A stretch of DNA of 64,000 nt from a bacterium BMS3Bbin08 (lineage in GTDB: Bacteria > Nitrospirota > Thermodesulfovibrionia > UBA6902 > BMS3Bbin08), in assembly GCA_002897775.1 (NCBI GenBank), contig BDTR01000019.1, forward strand, positions 1 through 64,000. The letters are read 5' to 3'. Each line of letters begins with the position of its first letter. Within the stretch, counting starts at the first letter, position 1. A program made the translations under genes and the position numbers. The notes beneath the pieces were generated by a model that was given only the letters and a program-made list of their open reading frames with translations, searched no databases and was not told the DNA's origin. Below, piece after piece: positions 1 through 8,284 of the stretch.

Positions 1-141
1 CAAACGTCCACCTGCCTTCAGGTCGTGTCAGGTTAATTCATCGTTATAAAAAAAGGTAAAGGCATTAAAAATAAAGCGCCAGTTCAATAATGAAGTGCAA
101 CACCTGGGAGAGCAGAAAGGGAGATGCTATCCTGAGTGTTT

Positions 142-447
142 ATGGAAAAACGATATAATCATATTAACATGAACGAACGGGAAGTAATAGCAAAAATGCA
201 TTGGGAGGGCAAAAGGGTTGTAGAGATCGCCAGGGCGCTTGGTCGGAACAAAGGAACGATATCAAGAGAACTGAAGCGGAACTCTTCGGCACAATACAAA
301 TGTTACACTCCATGTCGTGCCCAGAACCGCTCGGAACAACGAAGGCAGGCAATAAGCCGACGCCCAAGGTTAAAGAACGGGGCAATCAGGCAGTATGTAA
401 AAGATAAACTTGCCCTTGGCTGGTCGCCTGAACTGACAGCTCTTTAG
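142..447 (+). pseudogene. IS30-family transposase, N-terminal fragment
   Basis: About 101 residues remain: an N-terminal helix-turn-helix region (NMNEREVIAKMHWEGKRV, then GRNKGTISRELKRN) typical of IS30-family transposases, followed by a stretch ending WSPELTAL. Full IS30 transposases are about 300 or more residues and end in a DDE integrase domain; none of that domain follows the stop codon. The element is therefore a 5' remnant without catalytic residues. A GTG two codons upstream could also start the frame. I could not define both terminal inverted repeats. It lies next to tRNA-Sec, a class of site often used for integration, but no attachment site is visible. Confidence 0.8.
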
Positions 448-531
448 AATATATGCGAAGTACATGTTCTTAAGCCAATTACTCGAAGCCTCTCGCCGTC
501 GCAAAGCCTCGCTATGGCGAAGAATAATGGC

Positions 532-567
532 ACCCGTAGTTTAGCGTACGCTAAACTAGACACGGGT
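532..567. repeat. Perfect 20-bp palindrome inside a longer hairpin, next to tRNA-Sec
   Basis: Positions 538-557 form a perfect palindrome (AGTTTAGCGT and its complement), enclosed by ACCCGT at 532-537 and ACGGGT at 562-567. It begins two bases beyond the 3' CCA of tRNA-Sec (minus strand). It could be a tRNA terminator or processing hairpin, although no strong U-run follows, or a small mobile palindrome. Confidence 0.6.
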
Positions 568-569
568 AC

Positions 570-667
570 TGGCGGGAGTGTGTGGGAATCGAACCCACCC
601 TGCCCGCTTTTGGCAGGCAACACTGGATTTGAAGTCCAGGAGGGACACCAGAACCCTATGCACTCCC
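570..667 (-). tRNA. selC: tRNA-Sec (anticodon UCA)
   Basis: On the minus strand the sequence starts GGGAGTGC and ends CACTCCC-G-CCA, so discriminator G and the CCA end are encoded (570-572). The anticodon arm reads CTGGACTTCAAATCCAG, the same loop as Escherichia coli selC, with UCA as anticodon. The gene is about 98 nt, with a long extra arm (GTTGCCTGCC paired across AAAA to GCGGGC) and a T arm containing GGTTCGATTCC. Length, long variable arm and anticodon together identify tRNA-Sec. It implies that SelA, SelB and SelD exist elsewhere, and it supports the UGA-containing gene at 38367-38834. Confidence 0.97.
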
Positions 668-801
668 ATTATGCGCTTGACTGTTTAGTATAATTAAGGC
701 TTCGCAGGTGTGTCAACTGGATGGATCAAACATCTGATCCACTTGTTATCTGTGTAATCCTTTTCTAATCTGTGCAATCAAGAGAGCGTCCCCGCTCCTT
801 A

Positions 802-830
802 TGGAAAATCCACTTAAAGCGTGATAAACT
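802..830 (+). promoter_or_regulatory. Putative promoter of the ilvE-like gene, leaderless spacing
   Basis: TGGAAA at 802-807 and TAAACT at 825-830 are separated by 17 bp. The -10 box ends exactly six bases before the GTG start at 837, so transcription would start at or next to the start codon. No Shine-Dalgarno sequence is visible. Confidence 0.4.
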
Positions 831-836
831 GTTTTT

Positions 837-1730
837 GTGATCTATCTCAATAACAAACTTGTTCCAAAATCCAAAGCCATGATCTCTGTTTTTGACCACG
901 GCTTCCTCTATGGTGACGGTGTTTACGAGACATTAAGGTCGTACAATGGCGTTGTATTTATGATCGACGAGCATATAGAACGCCTTTTCCGCTCGGCTGA
1001 GATGATCGGGCTTAAACTTCCAAAGACCCATGAAAACATAAGAAAAGCAATATACAGGACATTAACTGCCAACCGGCAAAAAAACGCGTATACAAGGATA
1101 AGTGTTTCACGGGGACCAGGGCCCATAGGCCTTGACCCGGCACTCTGCCCAAAACCGACCTTTGTTATAATTTCCAATCCGCTAAAGGGTTATCCGGCGA
1201 AGTACTACCAGAAGGGAGTGAAGATCGCCGTAGTGAGTACGCGCAGGAATTTTAAAAACTCGCTTAACCCGAAGATCAAATCCCTTAATTTTCTAAATAA
1301 CATCCTTGCAAAGATCGAATCCATAAACAGGGGGGCTTATGAGGCAATAATGCTTAACTATCAGGGATATCTGGCAGAAGGCACGATAACAAACATCTTT
1401 TTTGTTAAAAACAATATCCTTCATACCCCCAGCCTTGATCTGGGGATACTTGACGGAATAACAAGGAGGATAATCCTTGACTGCGCGAAAGAACTGAAGA
1501 TCAAAACAAAAGAGGGCAGGTTCAAACGTGAGGACCTCTACAGGGCCCGGGAAGTGTTCATCTCAAATACAACCATGGAGGTAATGCCGGTTACCACAGT
1601 TGACAACAAAAAAACAGGCAAAGAGTCGGGCAGGATAACACGGATGCTGCATTCCGCTTACAAAAAATACATAAAAACATATATCCGGGAACCGGCAGAC
1701 AGGACACAGAAAGTAGAGAGTAGAAAGTAG
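837..1730 (+). CDS. ilvE: Branched-chain/D-amino-acid aminotransferase, PLP fold type IV
   Basis: A 297-residue class IV PLP aminotransferase, probably the last step of Val/Leu/Ile synthesis. D20-H-G-F-L-Y-G-D is the family N-terminal motif, Lys148 (in KIKSLNFLNN) fits the PLP lysine, and E181GTITNIF is the cofactor-binding loop. D-amino acid transaminase or aminodeoxychorismate lyase are related alternatives. The start is GTG at 837, preceded by a -10-like box rather than a ribosome binding site. The last six residues (KVESRK) and the stop are encoded by a 7-bp tandem repeat, so the C-terminus has probably been remade by repeat insertion. deoC follows on the same strand. Confidence 0.85.
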   Translation: MIYLNNKLVPKSKAMISVFDHGFLYGDGVYETLRSYNGVVFMIDEHIERLFRSAEMIGLKLPKTHENIRKAIYRTLTANRQKNAYTRISVSRGPGPIGLDPALCPKPTFVIISNPLKGYPAKYYQKGVKIAVVSTRRNFKNSLNPKIKSLNFLNNILAKIESINRGAYEAIMLNYQGYLAEGTITNIFFVKNNILHTPSLDLGILDGITRRIILDCAKELKIKTKEGRFKREDLYRAREVFISNTTMEVMPVTTVDNKKTGKESGRITRMLHSAYKKYIKTYIREPADRTQKVESRK

Positions 1731-1737
1731 AGAGATT
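1711..1737. repeat. Degenerate heptamer array at the 3' end of ilvE
   Basis: Units of the type AGTAGAG / AGTAGAA / AGTAGAG repeat with a 7-bp period. The array overlaps the last codons and TAG stop of the upstream gene. It belongs to the same 7-/8-mer class as the arrays at 3706, 4822, 5995, 10253, 10657, 15320, 36921, 37209, 37296 and 55614. Confidence 0.7.
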
Positions 1738-1775
1738 ATGGGCATATACGGTACGGCCCGCCTGCTATTTAAATT

Positions 1776-2477
1776 ATGAACAAAGATCTCGACATCGCCA
1801 AACTGATCGATCATACACTTCTTTCGCCGGACGCGACAGAGGCTGATATCAAAAAGCTGTGTGACGAGGCAAAGAAGTACGGGTTCTTTTCAGTCTGTGT
1901 TCACCCGTCTTTTATAAAAACAGCCCGGGAAATGCTGTCCGGCACAGAGGTCCACCCTGTTAGAAAGCAGCCGGACCTTTCTTCTAACAGGGTAAAGGTA
2001 ACAACTGTAATAGGGTTCCCCCTCGGCATGACGCTCAGCCGGGTAAAGATATATGAGGCAATGGAAGCAGTTATTCTGGGTGCTGATGAACTGGATATGG
2101 TAATAAATACCGGCAACGCCTGTGCAGGCAAATGGGATGCTGTCAGAAAAGAGATATCAGACCTGGTTACAGCAACTCCGGATACAGTACATAAAATAAT
2201 AATAGAGACCTGTTACCTCCGGGACGAAGATATAATAAAGGCCTCCATTGCCGCAATGGAGGCAGGGGCAGAGTTCATAAAGACCTCTTCAGGATTCGCA
2301 CCTGCCGGCGCGGTTGTGGGCGATGTGGGAATGATAAAACAGGCTACAAAGGGGAAAATAGGCATAAAAGCCGCGGGCGGGATCAAGACCTTAAGTAATG
2401 TCCTGAGCTTTGTGGAGGCAGGAGCGACAAGGATAGGCACAAGTTCCGGGACCAGCATAATGAAGGAAGTTCGCTAA
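1776..2477 (+). CDS. deoC: Deoxyribose-phosphate aldolase carrying an in-frame repeat insertion
   Basis: A 233-residue class I aldolase that splits 2-deoxyribose 5-phosphate into glyceraldehyde 3-phosphate and acetaldehyde. Lys169 in FIKTSSGF is the Schiff-base lysine. Asp107 (DELDMVIN) and Lys198 (GIKAAGGIKT) fit the proton-relay residues. Residues about 60-73 (HPVRKQPDLSSNRV) interrupt the usual strand leading to KVTTVIGFPLG. They are encoded by a 42-bp palindromic repeat; without it the protein would be close to the normal 215-220 residues. The insertion follows an early helix and may lie in a surface loop. All catalytic residues remain, so activity is plausible. Confidence 0.93.
   Translation: MNKDLDIAKLIDHTLLSPDATEADIKKLCDEAKKYGFFSVCVHPSFIKTAREMLSGTEVHPVRKQPDLSSNRVKVTTVIGFPLGMTLSRVKIYEAMEAVILGADELDMVINTGNACAGKWDAVRKEISDLVTATPDTVHKIIIETCYLRDEDIIKASIAAMEAGAEFIKTSSGFAPAGAVVGDVGMIKQATKGKIGIKAAGGIKTLSNVLSFVEAGATRIGTSSGTSIMKEVR
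1952..1993. repeat. 42-bp palindromic element inserted in frame in deoC
   Basis: CCCTGTTAGAA (1955-1965) and TTCTAACAGGG (1982-1992) are perfect 11-bp inverted arms around a 16-nt loop. The arms match the intergenic family CCCCGTTAGAA...TTCTAACGGGG seen at 17467, 36067, 43633 and 55736. The length is 42 bp, a multiple of three, which keeps the deoC frame. Confidence 0.8.
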
Positions 2478-2615
2478 CCCCGGCCGGGAAGCCTTTTTTG
2501 CCCGGCGTCATCACCGGGAAGCCCTGATTAAATCCTTGAAAAAACATAGAAAAAATTGCTAAAGTAGCTTCTCATACGGCATTTTTACTGTTTTCAGCAG
2601 ACAGAGGGAAAAACC

Positions 2616-3686
2616 ATGAAAAAAAAGATCGACAAACTCAGAATTGAAATAGATAAGATCGACGACCATATCCTTGAACTGCTCAATAAAAGAACGGACA
2701 TTGCCCTTAAAATAAGAAAGACCAAGAACGTCAAACGTCAAAGCCCGCATTCCCCTGTAAGAGAAAAACAGATATTTGACAGGCTTACAAAACAGAACAA
2801 AGGGCTGTTCCCGAACACTGCACTCAGGTCAATATACAGGGAGATCCTTTCCGCGTCTCTTTCTCTTGAAGAGCCCCTGAAGGTCGCTTACCTGGGTCCG
2901 TCCGGCACATTCACGCACCTTGCGGCAAAGAGGCAGTTCGGCCCGTCAACCCAATACCTGCCTGAAAGCAATATAAGGGCGGTTTTTGAAGCTGTCTCAA
3001 GGGGTAATACAACATACGGCGTCGTGCCGATCGAGAATTCAACGGAGGGAGTGGTGAATTACACCCTTGATATGTTCATTGACTCAGACCTGAAGATCGC
3101 CTCAGAGATAATGCTCGGGGTATCACATAACCTGCTGTCAAAAACAGGCAAGCTGTCTGACATCAAAAGGATATACTCTCACCCTCAGGCAACTGCCCAG
3201 TGCAGGGGATGGCTGAGCGCTAACTTTCCAGGCACTCCCATTATAGAGGACCTGAGCACTGCCGCGGCCGCGGAACGCGTGGCAAAGGACAGGTCTGCCG
3301 CTGCTGTTGCGAGCGAGCTTGCCGCGTCTGTTTACAAGCTCAAGTTCGTCAAAAAAGGCATAGAAGATTACAAGAGTAATTTCACGCGGTTCCTGGTGAT
3401 CGCAAAGGAGTCATCACCAAAAACCGACAGGGACAAGACAACGATCATGTTTTCCATAAAAGACAGGCCGGGCGCGCTTTATAATATTCTGCGCCATTTC
3501 GCGAAACACAGGATAAACCTGTCCAAGATCGAATCAAGGCCTTCCAGGAGAAAGGCGTGGGAATATATATTCTTTGTGGATATGGACGCCCATATAGAGG
3601 ACAGGAAGATCAGCAAAGCGATCGAAGAAATAAAAAAAGAGTGCCTGTATCTGAAGGTACTTGGATCTTACCCGTCCGCGGAATAA
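2616..3686 (+). CDS. pheA: Chorismate mutase/prephenate dehydratase (P-protein)
   Basis: A 356-residue bifunctional enzyme that converts chorismate to prephenate and then to phenylpyruvate. An AroQ-type chorismate mutase helical domain occupies residues 1-88. Prephenate dehydratase follows from about 92, with YLGPSGTFTH, VPIENSTEGVV, SHPQATAQCR and the catalytic NFTRF. A C-terminal ACT domain (GALYNILRHFAKHRINLSKIESRP split across 278-352) should bind phenylalanine for feedback control. It is the first gene of a shikimate/aromatic run with hisC, aroF, tyrA and aroA. A weak TTGAAA-18-TAAAGT promoter-like pair lies about 50 bp upstream. Confidence 0.96.
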   Translation: MKKKIDKLRIEIDKIDDHILELLNKRTDIALKIRKTKNVKRQSPHSPVREKQIFDRLTKQNKGLFPNTALRSIYREILSASLSLEEPLKVAYLGPSGTFTHLAAKRQFGPSTQYLPESNIRAVFEAVSRGNTTYGVVPIENSTEGVVNYTLDMFIDSDLKIASEIMLGVSHNLLSKTGKLSDIKRIYSHPQATAQCRGWLSANFPGTPIIEDLSTAAAAERVAKDRSAAAVASELAASVYKLKFVKKGIEDYKSNFTRFLVIAKESSPKTDRDKTTIMFSIKDRPGALYNILRHFAKHRINLSKIESRPSRRKAWEYIFFVDMDAHIEDRKISKAIEEIKKECLYLKVLGSYPSAE

Positions 3687-3705
3687 GACGCTAACTGCGA
3701 AACTG

Positions 3706-3754
3706 GTTATACGTTATTAGTTATACGATTAACGAATAACGATTAACAAACAAC
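3706..3754. repeat. Mirrored heptamer array between pheA and hisC
   Basis: Seven heptamers: GTTATAC, GTTATTA, GTTATAC, then the opposite orientation GATTAAC, GAATAAC, GATTAAC, AAACAAC. The two halves can pair into a hairpin. The array occupies most of the intergenic gap and ends five bases before the hisC start, leaving no clear ribosome binding site. Confidence 0.75.
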
Positions 3755-3759
3755 AAGCG

Positions 3760-4839
3760 ATGCTGCACGTTCCAGAACACATAAAAACCATTAAACCGTA
3801 TGTTCCGGGCAAGCCCATAGAGGAACTTGAAAGGGAACTGGGGATCGAAGGGTCAATAAAGCTGGCCTCTAACGAGAGCCCTCTGGGGCCTTCATCCCTC
3901 GCGCTCAGGGTCCTGCGCGAGGGACTGAGCGGTCTGAACAGATACCCTGACGGGTCCTGTTATTTTCTGAGAAATGCTCTTTCCAAAACTCTGGGGACAG
4001 CGCCTGATGAGATACTGTTCGGCAATGGTTCGAACGAGATCATAGAACTGGCGGTAAGGACGTTCATGAAGCCTGGGGACGAGGCGATAATGGCGCACCC
4101 TTCCTTTGTTGTGTATTCAATGATCGTGCAGGCGGCAGGAGGGAAAAACGTTATTGTGCCTCTTAAAGACCTGCGGCACGACCTTGACGCCATGGCGTCG
4201 GAAATAACGGAAAGGACAAAGATAATTTTTATAGCGAACCCCAATAACCCGACCGGCACAATGAATACAAAGGCTGAGATGGAGGCCTTTATGGAGAAGG
4301 TCCCCGAGGGTGTGCTGGTCGCTGTTGACGAGGCATATTATGAGTACGTATCTTCTCCTGACTATGCGGACAGCTTAAAGTACTTCAGACAGGGAAAGGA
4401 TATACTTATATTAAGGACATTTTCAAAAATATACGGGCTCGCGGGCCTGAGGATAGGCTATGGCATAGCAAATATCTTGATAATTACAGAGATGGACAAG
4501 GTCCGGCAGCCGTTTAATGTCAATGCCATGGCCCAGTCAGCCGCGCGTGCCGCGTTAAAAGACAGGGCGCACGTTGAAAAGGCAAAAAAAATAAATGAAC
4601 GAGGCAAAAAGTATCTTTACAAAGAGCTTCGCGCCATGAAGATCAGGTACGTGCCCACAGAGGCAAATTTCATATATATTATCCTGGAAGACGACTCTGC
4701 CTCCGGTTTATACGAAGGCATGCTCAAACAGGGTGTTATTGTCAGGCCCATGGGCAAGCGCGAGATACGCGTAACAATAGGTCTTCCAAAAGAAAATAAA
4801 AGATTTATAGCTGTACTAAAAGAGTTATTGAGTGACTGA
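3760..4839 (+). CDS. hisC: Histidinol-phosphate/aromatic aminotransferase
   Basis: A 359-residue class I/II PLP aminotransferase. Visible features are the substrate/cofactor loop ANPNNPTGT (159-167), Asp190 in VDEAYYEY, and the PLP lysine Lys223 in RTFSKIYGLAGLRIGYG. HisC enzymes act in histidine synthesis, and many also transaminate phenylpyruvate and hydroxyphenylpyruvate. Its place between pheA and aroF suggests that Phe/Tyr formation is its main job here; that is inference from context. The last codons (ELLSD and stop) fall inside an 8-bp tandem repeat. Confidence 0.93.
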   Translation: MLHVPEHIKTIKPYVPGKPIEELERELGIEGSIKLASNESPLGPSSLALRVLREGLSGLNRYPDGSCYFLRNALSKTLGTAPDEILFGNGSNEIIELAVRTFMKPGDEAIMAHPSFVVYSMIVQAAGGKNVIVPLKDLRHDLDAMASEITERTKIIFIANPNNPTGTMNTKAEMEAFMEKVPEGVLVAVDEAYYEYVSSPDYADSLKYFRQGKDILILRTFSKIYGLAGLRIGYGIANILIITEMDKVRQPFNVNAMAQSAARAALKDRAHVEKAKKINERGKKYLYKELRAMKIRYVPTEANFIYIILEDDSASGLYEGMLKQGVIVRPMGKREIRVTIGLPKENKRFIAVLKELLSD

Positions 4840-4897
4840 GTTATTGAGTTATTAAGTGATTTTTTAATGACATAATTACTTATTGACTTAATGACTT
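4822..4897. repeat. Mirrored octamer array at the 3' end of hisC
   Basis: Five forward octamers (GAGTTATT, GAGTGACT, GAGTTATT, GAGTTATT, AAGTGATT; 4822-4861), a 4-nt spacer, then four inverted units (AATGACAT, AATTACTT, ATTGACTT, AATGACTT; 4866-4897). The hisC stop lies in the second unit. The two halves are complementary enough to fold into one long imperfect hairpin. Confidence 0.8.
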
Positions 4898-4955
4898 TTA
4901 TGTAAGGTCCCCCTTCTTTGTTTTCACAAAGAAAACAGGGGGACAAGGAGAAACA

Positions 4956-5981
4956 ATGGACATAATAGTAATGAGGACAAAGGCAACTGCCAAAGAGATA
5001 CGGCACATTGTCAAAAAGCTTGAGAAACGGGGTTTTAAGGCGCATATATCAAAAGGCACCCAGAGAACCATCATCGGGGTGATCGGAGATACCTCGAAAA
5101 TTTCCGAAGATGAAAGCAGTGCCTTTCAGGTAATGGTGGGAGTTGAAAAGATCCACCGCATAATAAAACCGTACAAGCTGGCAAGCAGGGATTTTAAGCC
5201 CAGGGACACACATATCAGGATTGGAAAATATGTTATCGGCGCGAAAAAAATACATGTTTTTGCCGGGCCGTGCGCTATTGAAAGCAAGCCTGTTCTTGTG
5301 AAAATAGCTTCAGAGGTCAAGAAAGCAGGAGCTTCATTCATCAGGGGCGGGGCATTCAAACCAAGGACATCGCCTTATAGCTTCCAGGGGCTCCGGGAAG
5401 AAGGGCTGAAAATACTGGCAGAGGCGCGAAAAAAAACCGGGTTACCGGTTGTCACAGAGATCATGGACCCCAGGGATATCGAGGCAATCCTCGAGTACTC
5501 TGACATAATTCAGATCGGCGCAAGGAACATGCAGAACTTCAGGCTTCTTCAGGAGGTGGGTTCACATGATAAACCGGTGCTTCTCAAAAGAGGGCTTTCC
5601 GCAACAATAAAAGAACTGCTCATGGCGGCTGAATACATTATGGCACAGGGCAACGACAAGGTCATACTCTGTGAACGGGGCATAAGGACATTTGAGACAG
5701 CCACAAGAAACACCCTTGATCTGAGCGCCGTCCCTGTGCTGAAAAACCTGACGCACCTTCCTGTTGTGGTTGATCCCAGTCATGGCGCGGGCAAATGGGA
5801 CCTGGTGGCGCCGATGTCAAAGGCAGCGATAGCAGCCGGGGCTGACGGACTGATGATCGAAGTACATTCAAATCCTGAAGAAGCGCTTTCAGACGGCGAG
5901 CAGTCTTTAAAGCCTGAAAAATTTGCGACACTTATGAAAGAATTAAAGGCAGTTGCCCGGGCAGTGGGAAGGGAATTATAG
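4956..5981 (+). CDS. aroF: 3-deoxy-7-phosphoheptulonate synthase (DAHP synthase, type I-beta)
   Basis: A 341-residue enzyme for the first committed step of the shikimate pathway, condensing phosphoenolpyruvate and erythrose 4-phosphate. Residues 1 to about 70 form the ferredoxin-like (ACT-like) regulatory domain of I-beta enzymes. The barrel then shows [48 protein letters not shown] and [13 protein letters not shown], which include the metal- and PEP-binding residues. A good ribosome binding site (AAGGAG) precedes the ATG. The N-terminal domain suggests feedback control by Tyr or Phe. Confidence 0.95.
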   Translation: MDIIVMRTKATAKEIRHIVKKLEKRGFKAHISKGTQRTIIGVIGDTSKISEDESSAFQVMVGVEKIHRIIKPYKLASRDFKPRDTHIRIGKYVIGAKKIHVFAGPCAIESKPVLVKIASEVKKAGASFIRGGAFKPRTSPYSFQGLREEGLKILAEARKKTGLPVVTEIMDPRDIEAILEYSDIIQIGARNMQNFRLLQEVGSHDKPVLLKRGLSATIKELLMAAEYIMAQGNDKVILCERGIRTFETATRNTLDLSAVPVLKNLTHLPVVVDPSHGAGKWDLVAPMSKAAIAAGADGLMIEVHSNPEEALSDGEQSLKPEKFATLMKELKAVARAVGREL

Positions 5982-5994
5982 AAAAACTGAAGAA

Positions 5995-6057
5995 GAGAGT
6001 AGAGGGTAGCAAGCAGCAAGATTCTTTCTCTCTACTCGTTACTCGCTACACGCTACT
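5995..6057. repeat. Mirrored heptamer array between aroF and tyrA
   Basis: Nine heptamers. The forward half is GAGAGTA, GAGGGTA, GCAAGCA, GCAAGAT; the inverted half is TCTTTCT, CTCTACT, CGTTACT, CGCTACA, CGCTACT. It nearly fills the gap between the aroF stop and the tyrA start. Confidence 0.8.
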
Positions 6058-6070
6058 TCAAGGATAGGAC

Positions 6071-6937
6071 ATGGATACTAACTTCAAAAAAGCCGCAATA
6101 ATCGGAGTGGGCCTGATAGGAGGCTCTTTCGGGCTTTCGCTCAGGAAAGCGGGCTTCAGCGGCACGATAACAGGGGCGGGAAGAAAAAAGGAAAACCTTG
6201 AAAAAGCAAAAGATTCAGGGATCATTGATGAATATTTCACAAAACCTGAAGAAGCTATAAAAGATGCTGACCTGATCCTGCTCGCCACACCGGTAGGGCA
6301 GTTCCCGGGGATCATGGAAAGTATCAGCCGGCATATAAAAAAGGGCTCTGTTGTCACTGATGTCGGAAGTGTCAAGGCAGAAGTAATAAACAGGCTCGAT
6401 CCCCTTATGCCTGAAGGCGTAAGCTTTGTGGCCGGGCATCCAATAGCAGGCAAAGAATGCTCCGGCGTTGGAGCAGCCTCTGACGACCTTTTTAATAATG
6501 CCCGGTACATTATCACACCAGGCCCTGATACAGACAAAAAAGCACAGGAGAAGATCATAGCTCTCTGGAGATCATTCGGCTCTAAAATAATCTCAATGTC
6601 ACCGGATGAACACGACGCGGTCTTCGCTGCTGTAAGCCACCTGCCTCATGTAGCGGCCTATGTCCTTGTTAACACTATTTTAGACCTGAATAAAGATGAG
6701 AACATCCTCCGGCAGGGCGGACGCGGCCTTAAGGATATGACAAGAATAGCGATCAGCCCGCCGGTTCTGTGGCGGGATATATGTGAGTACAACAGGGAAC
6801 ATATCCTTAAATCTCTTAAGCTTTTTTCATCTTCTATTTCTCATATAGAAAGCCTCATAGAAAAGTCTGACTGGGACAATTTGCAGAAAGAGTTCCAAAA
6901 GGCAAGAGATGGAAGGAAAACCCTTGAATCAGACTGA
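6071..6937 (+). CDS. tyrA: Prephenate dehydrogenase
   Basis: A 288-residue NAD(P)-dependent enzyme giving 4-hydroxyphenylpyruvate (or arogenate to tyrosine). The Rossmann motif GVGLIGGSFG is at residues 12-21, and the conserved AGHPIAGKE and SHLPHVAAY segments carry substrate-binding histidines. There is no fused chorismate mutase or ACT domain. It overlaps aroA by 29 bp, so the two are surely translated together. The ATG follows AGGATAGGAC. Confidence 0.95.
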   Translation: MDTNFKKAAIIGVGLIGGSFGLSLRKAGFSGTITGAGRKKENLEKAKDSGIIDEYFTKPEEAIKDADLILLATPVGQFPGIMESISRHIKKGSVVTDVGSVKAEVINRLDPLMPEGVSFVAGHPIAGKECSGVGAASDDLFNNARYIITPGPDTDKKAQEKIIALWRSFGSKIISMSPDEHDAVFAAVSHLPHVAAYVLVNTILDLNKDENILRQGGRGLKDMTRIAISPPVLWRDICEYNREHILKSLKLFSSSISHIESLIEKSDWDNLQKEFQKARDGRKTLESD

Positions 6938-8210
6938 GATCAAGCGCCGGGGGCCGTTAAAAGGCGGGATCACGCCTCCGTCCGACAAGTCCATTTCCCA
7001 CAGGGCAATAATAATCTCCTCCCTGGCTAAAGGCAAAAGCAGGATCAAAAATTTTCTTCGCGCTGAAGACACCTTGAGAACTCTTGAGGCCTTCAAACAA
7101 ATGGGCATTAAGATAATAGATGAAGACGGCGTGATCATTGTTAACGGCAAGGGCCTTAACGGACTTTTAGAGCCGGAGAATTCCATAGAATGCGGAAACT
7201 CCGGTACAACAATGAGGCTTTTAAGCGGCGTGCTCGCGGGACAGCCTTTCGAAGCCAGACTCACAGGTGATTCGTCATTACAGCGCAGGCCCATGCAGAG
7301 AATCATTGATCCGCTCTCAAAAATGGGCGCTGAAATACTTTCAGAAAAAGGGGAACAACCACCTCTTACTATCATGGGCGGAAATCTGAAACCTGAAGAC
7401 CTTACGTTGCCCATAGCCAGCGCGCAGGTCAAGTCAGCTATCCTTTTTGCGGGCCTGTATTGCGACGGCGTTACGTCTGTAACCGGGCCGGCAAGGTCCA
7501 GGGACCATACAGAAAGAATGCTTAGAGCCGCGGGTGTAGAAGTTGAGGAAATTGGACAGAAGGTCAGTGTAACAGGCATTGCCACACTCAAACCTATGGA
7601 TATAACCATACCTGCTGATTTTTCATCAGCTGCCTTTTTTATTGTTGCGGGACTGATCATCCCCGGCTCTGAGATATTAATAAAGAACGTTGGGATAAAT
7701 CCTACGAGGATCGGGCTTATAAGTATTCTGCAGGATATGATGGGAAATCATATAGAGCTGCTTAATGTGAGTGAGATATCAGGCGAGCCCGTTGCTGATA
7801 TACTTGTTAAACATTCAAAACTCAAAGGCATTGATGCGGGAAGCAACAGGATTCTTAGTGCTATTGATGAATTCCCCATTCTCTGTGTTGCTGCCGCCGC
7901 GGCCAGCGGCAAAACTAAAATAACCGGGGCAAAGGAATTACGGATAAAGGAATCCGATCGCATTTCTTCAATGGCGCAGGAACTGCAAAAAATGGGAGCT
8001 GAAGTTAAAGAACTTGATGACGGTATCATAATTAAGGGCAGAGAGAAACTCAAACCAGCGACTATTAACAGTCACGGTGACCATAGGGTAGCAATGGCGA
8101 TGTCAATTGCCGGACTTCTTGCTGAGGGGAAAACAACCGTGAAAAACACAGATTGTATTAACACCTCTTTCCCCGGATTTTTCAGTGAGCTTGAGAAGTT
8201 AATGGAATAA
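6909..8210 (+). CDS. aroA: 3-phosphoshikimate 1-carboxyvinyltransferase (EPSP synthase)
   Basis: A 433-residue enzyme that transfers enolpyruvate from PEP to shikimate 3-phosphate. Motifs are PPSDKSISHRA near the N-terminus, ECGNSGTTMRLL, DSSLQRRPM, KESDRISSM and SHGDHRVAM. The ATG lies inside the 3' end of tyrA, preceded by the AAGAGATGG context of that gene. This completes a pheA-hisC-aroF-tyrA-aroA block covering both ends of the shikimate-to-Phe/Tyr route; the middle shikimate genes are not in this window. Confidence 0.96.
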   Translation: MEGKPLNQTEIKRRGPLKGGITPPSDKSISHRAIIISSLAKGKSRIKNFLRAEDTLRTLEAFKQMGIKIIDEDGVIIVNGKGLNGLLEPENSIECGNSGTTMRLLSGVLAGQPFEARLTGDSSLQRRPMQRIIDPLSKMGAEILSEKGEQPPLTIMGGNLKPEDLTLPIASAQVKSAILFAGLYCDGVTSVTGPARSRDHTERMLRAAGVEVEEIGQKVSVTGIATLKPMDITIPADFSSAAFFIVAGLIIPGSEILIKNVGINPTRIGLISILQDMMGNHIELLNVSEISGEPVADILVKHSKLKGIDAGSNRILSAIDEFPILCVAAAAASGKTKITGAKELRIKESDRISSMAQELQKMGAEVKELDDGIIIKGREKLKPATINSHGDHRVAMAMSIAGLLAEGKTTVKNTDCINTSFPGFFSELEKLME

Positions 8211-8284
8211 TTCACTATTCAGTGATATATTTTGAGAAATAGTGAACTGCCTGCTAATTTAAAGTGTTTGAAAGGGGACCTGAA

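Noticed and set aside
75-110. Terminal inverted repeat of the IS30 remnant
   Set aside because: GAAGTGCAAC-like sequence occurs here and GAAGTACATG near 455, but the match is too short to define element ends.
4617-5045. 142-codon antisense frame across the hisC-aroF junction
   Set aside because: Its middle is translated octamer repeat and the ends are antisense to real genes.
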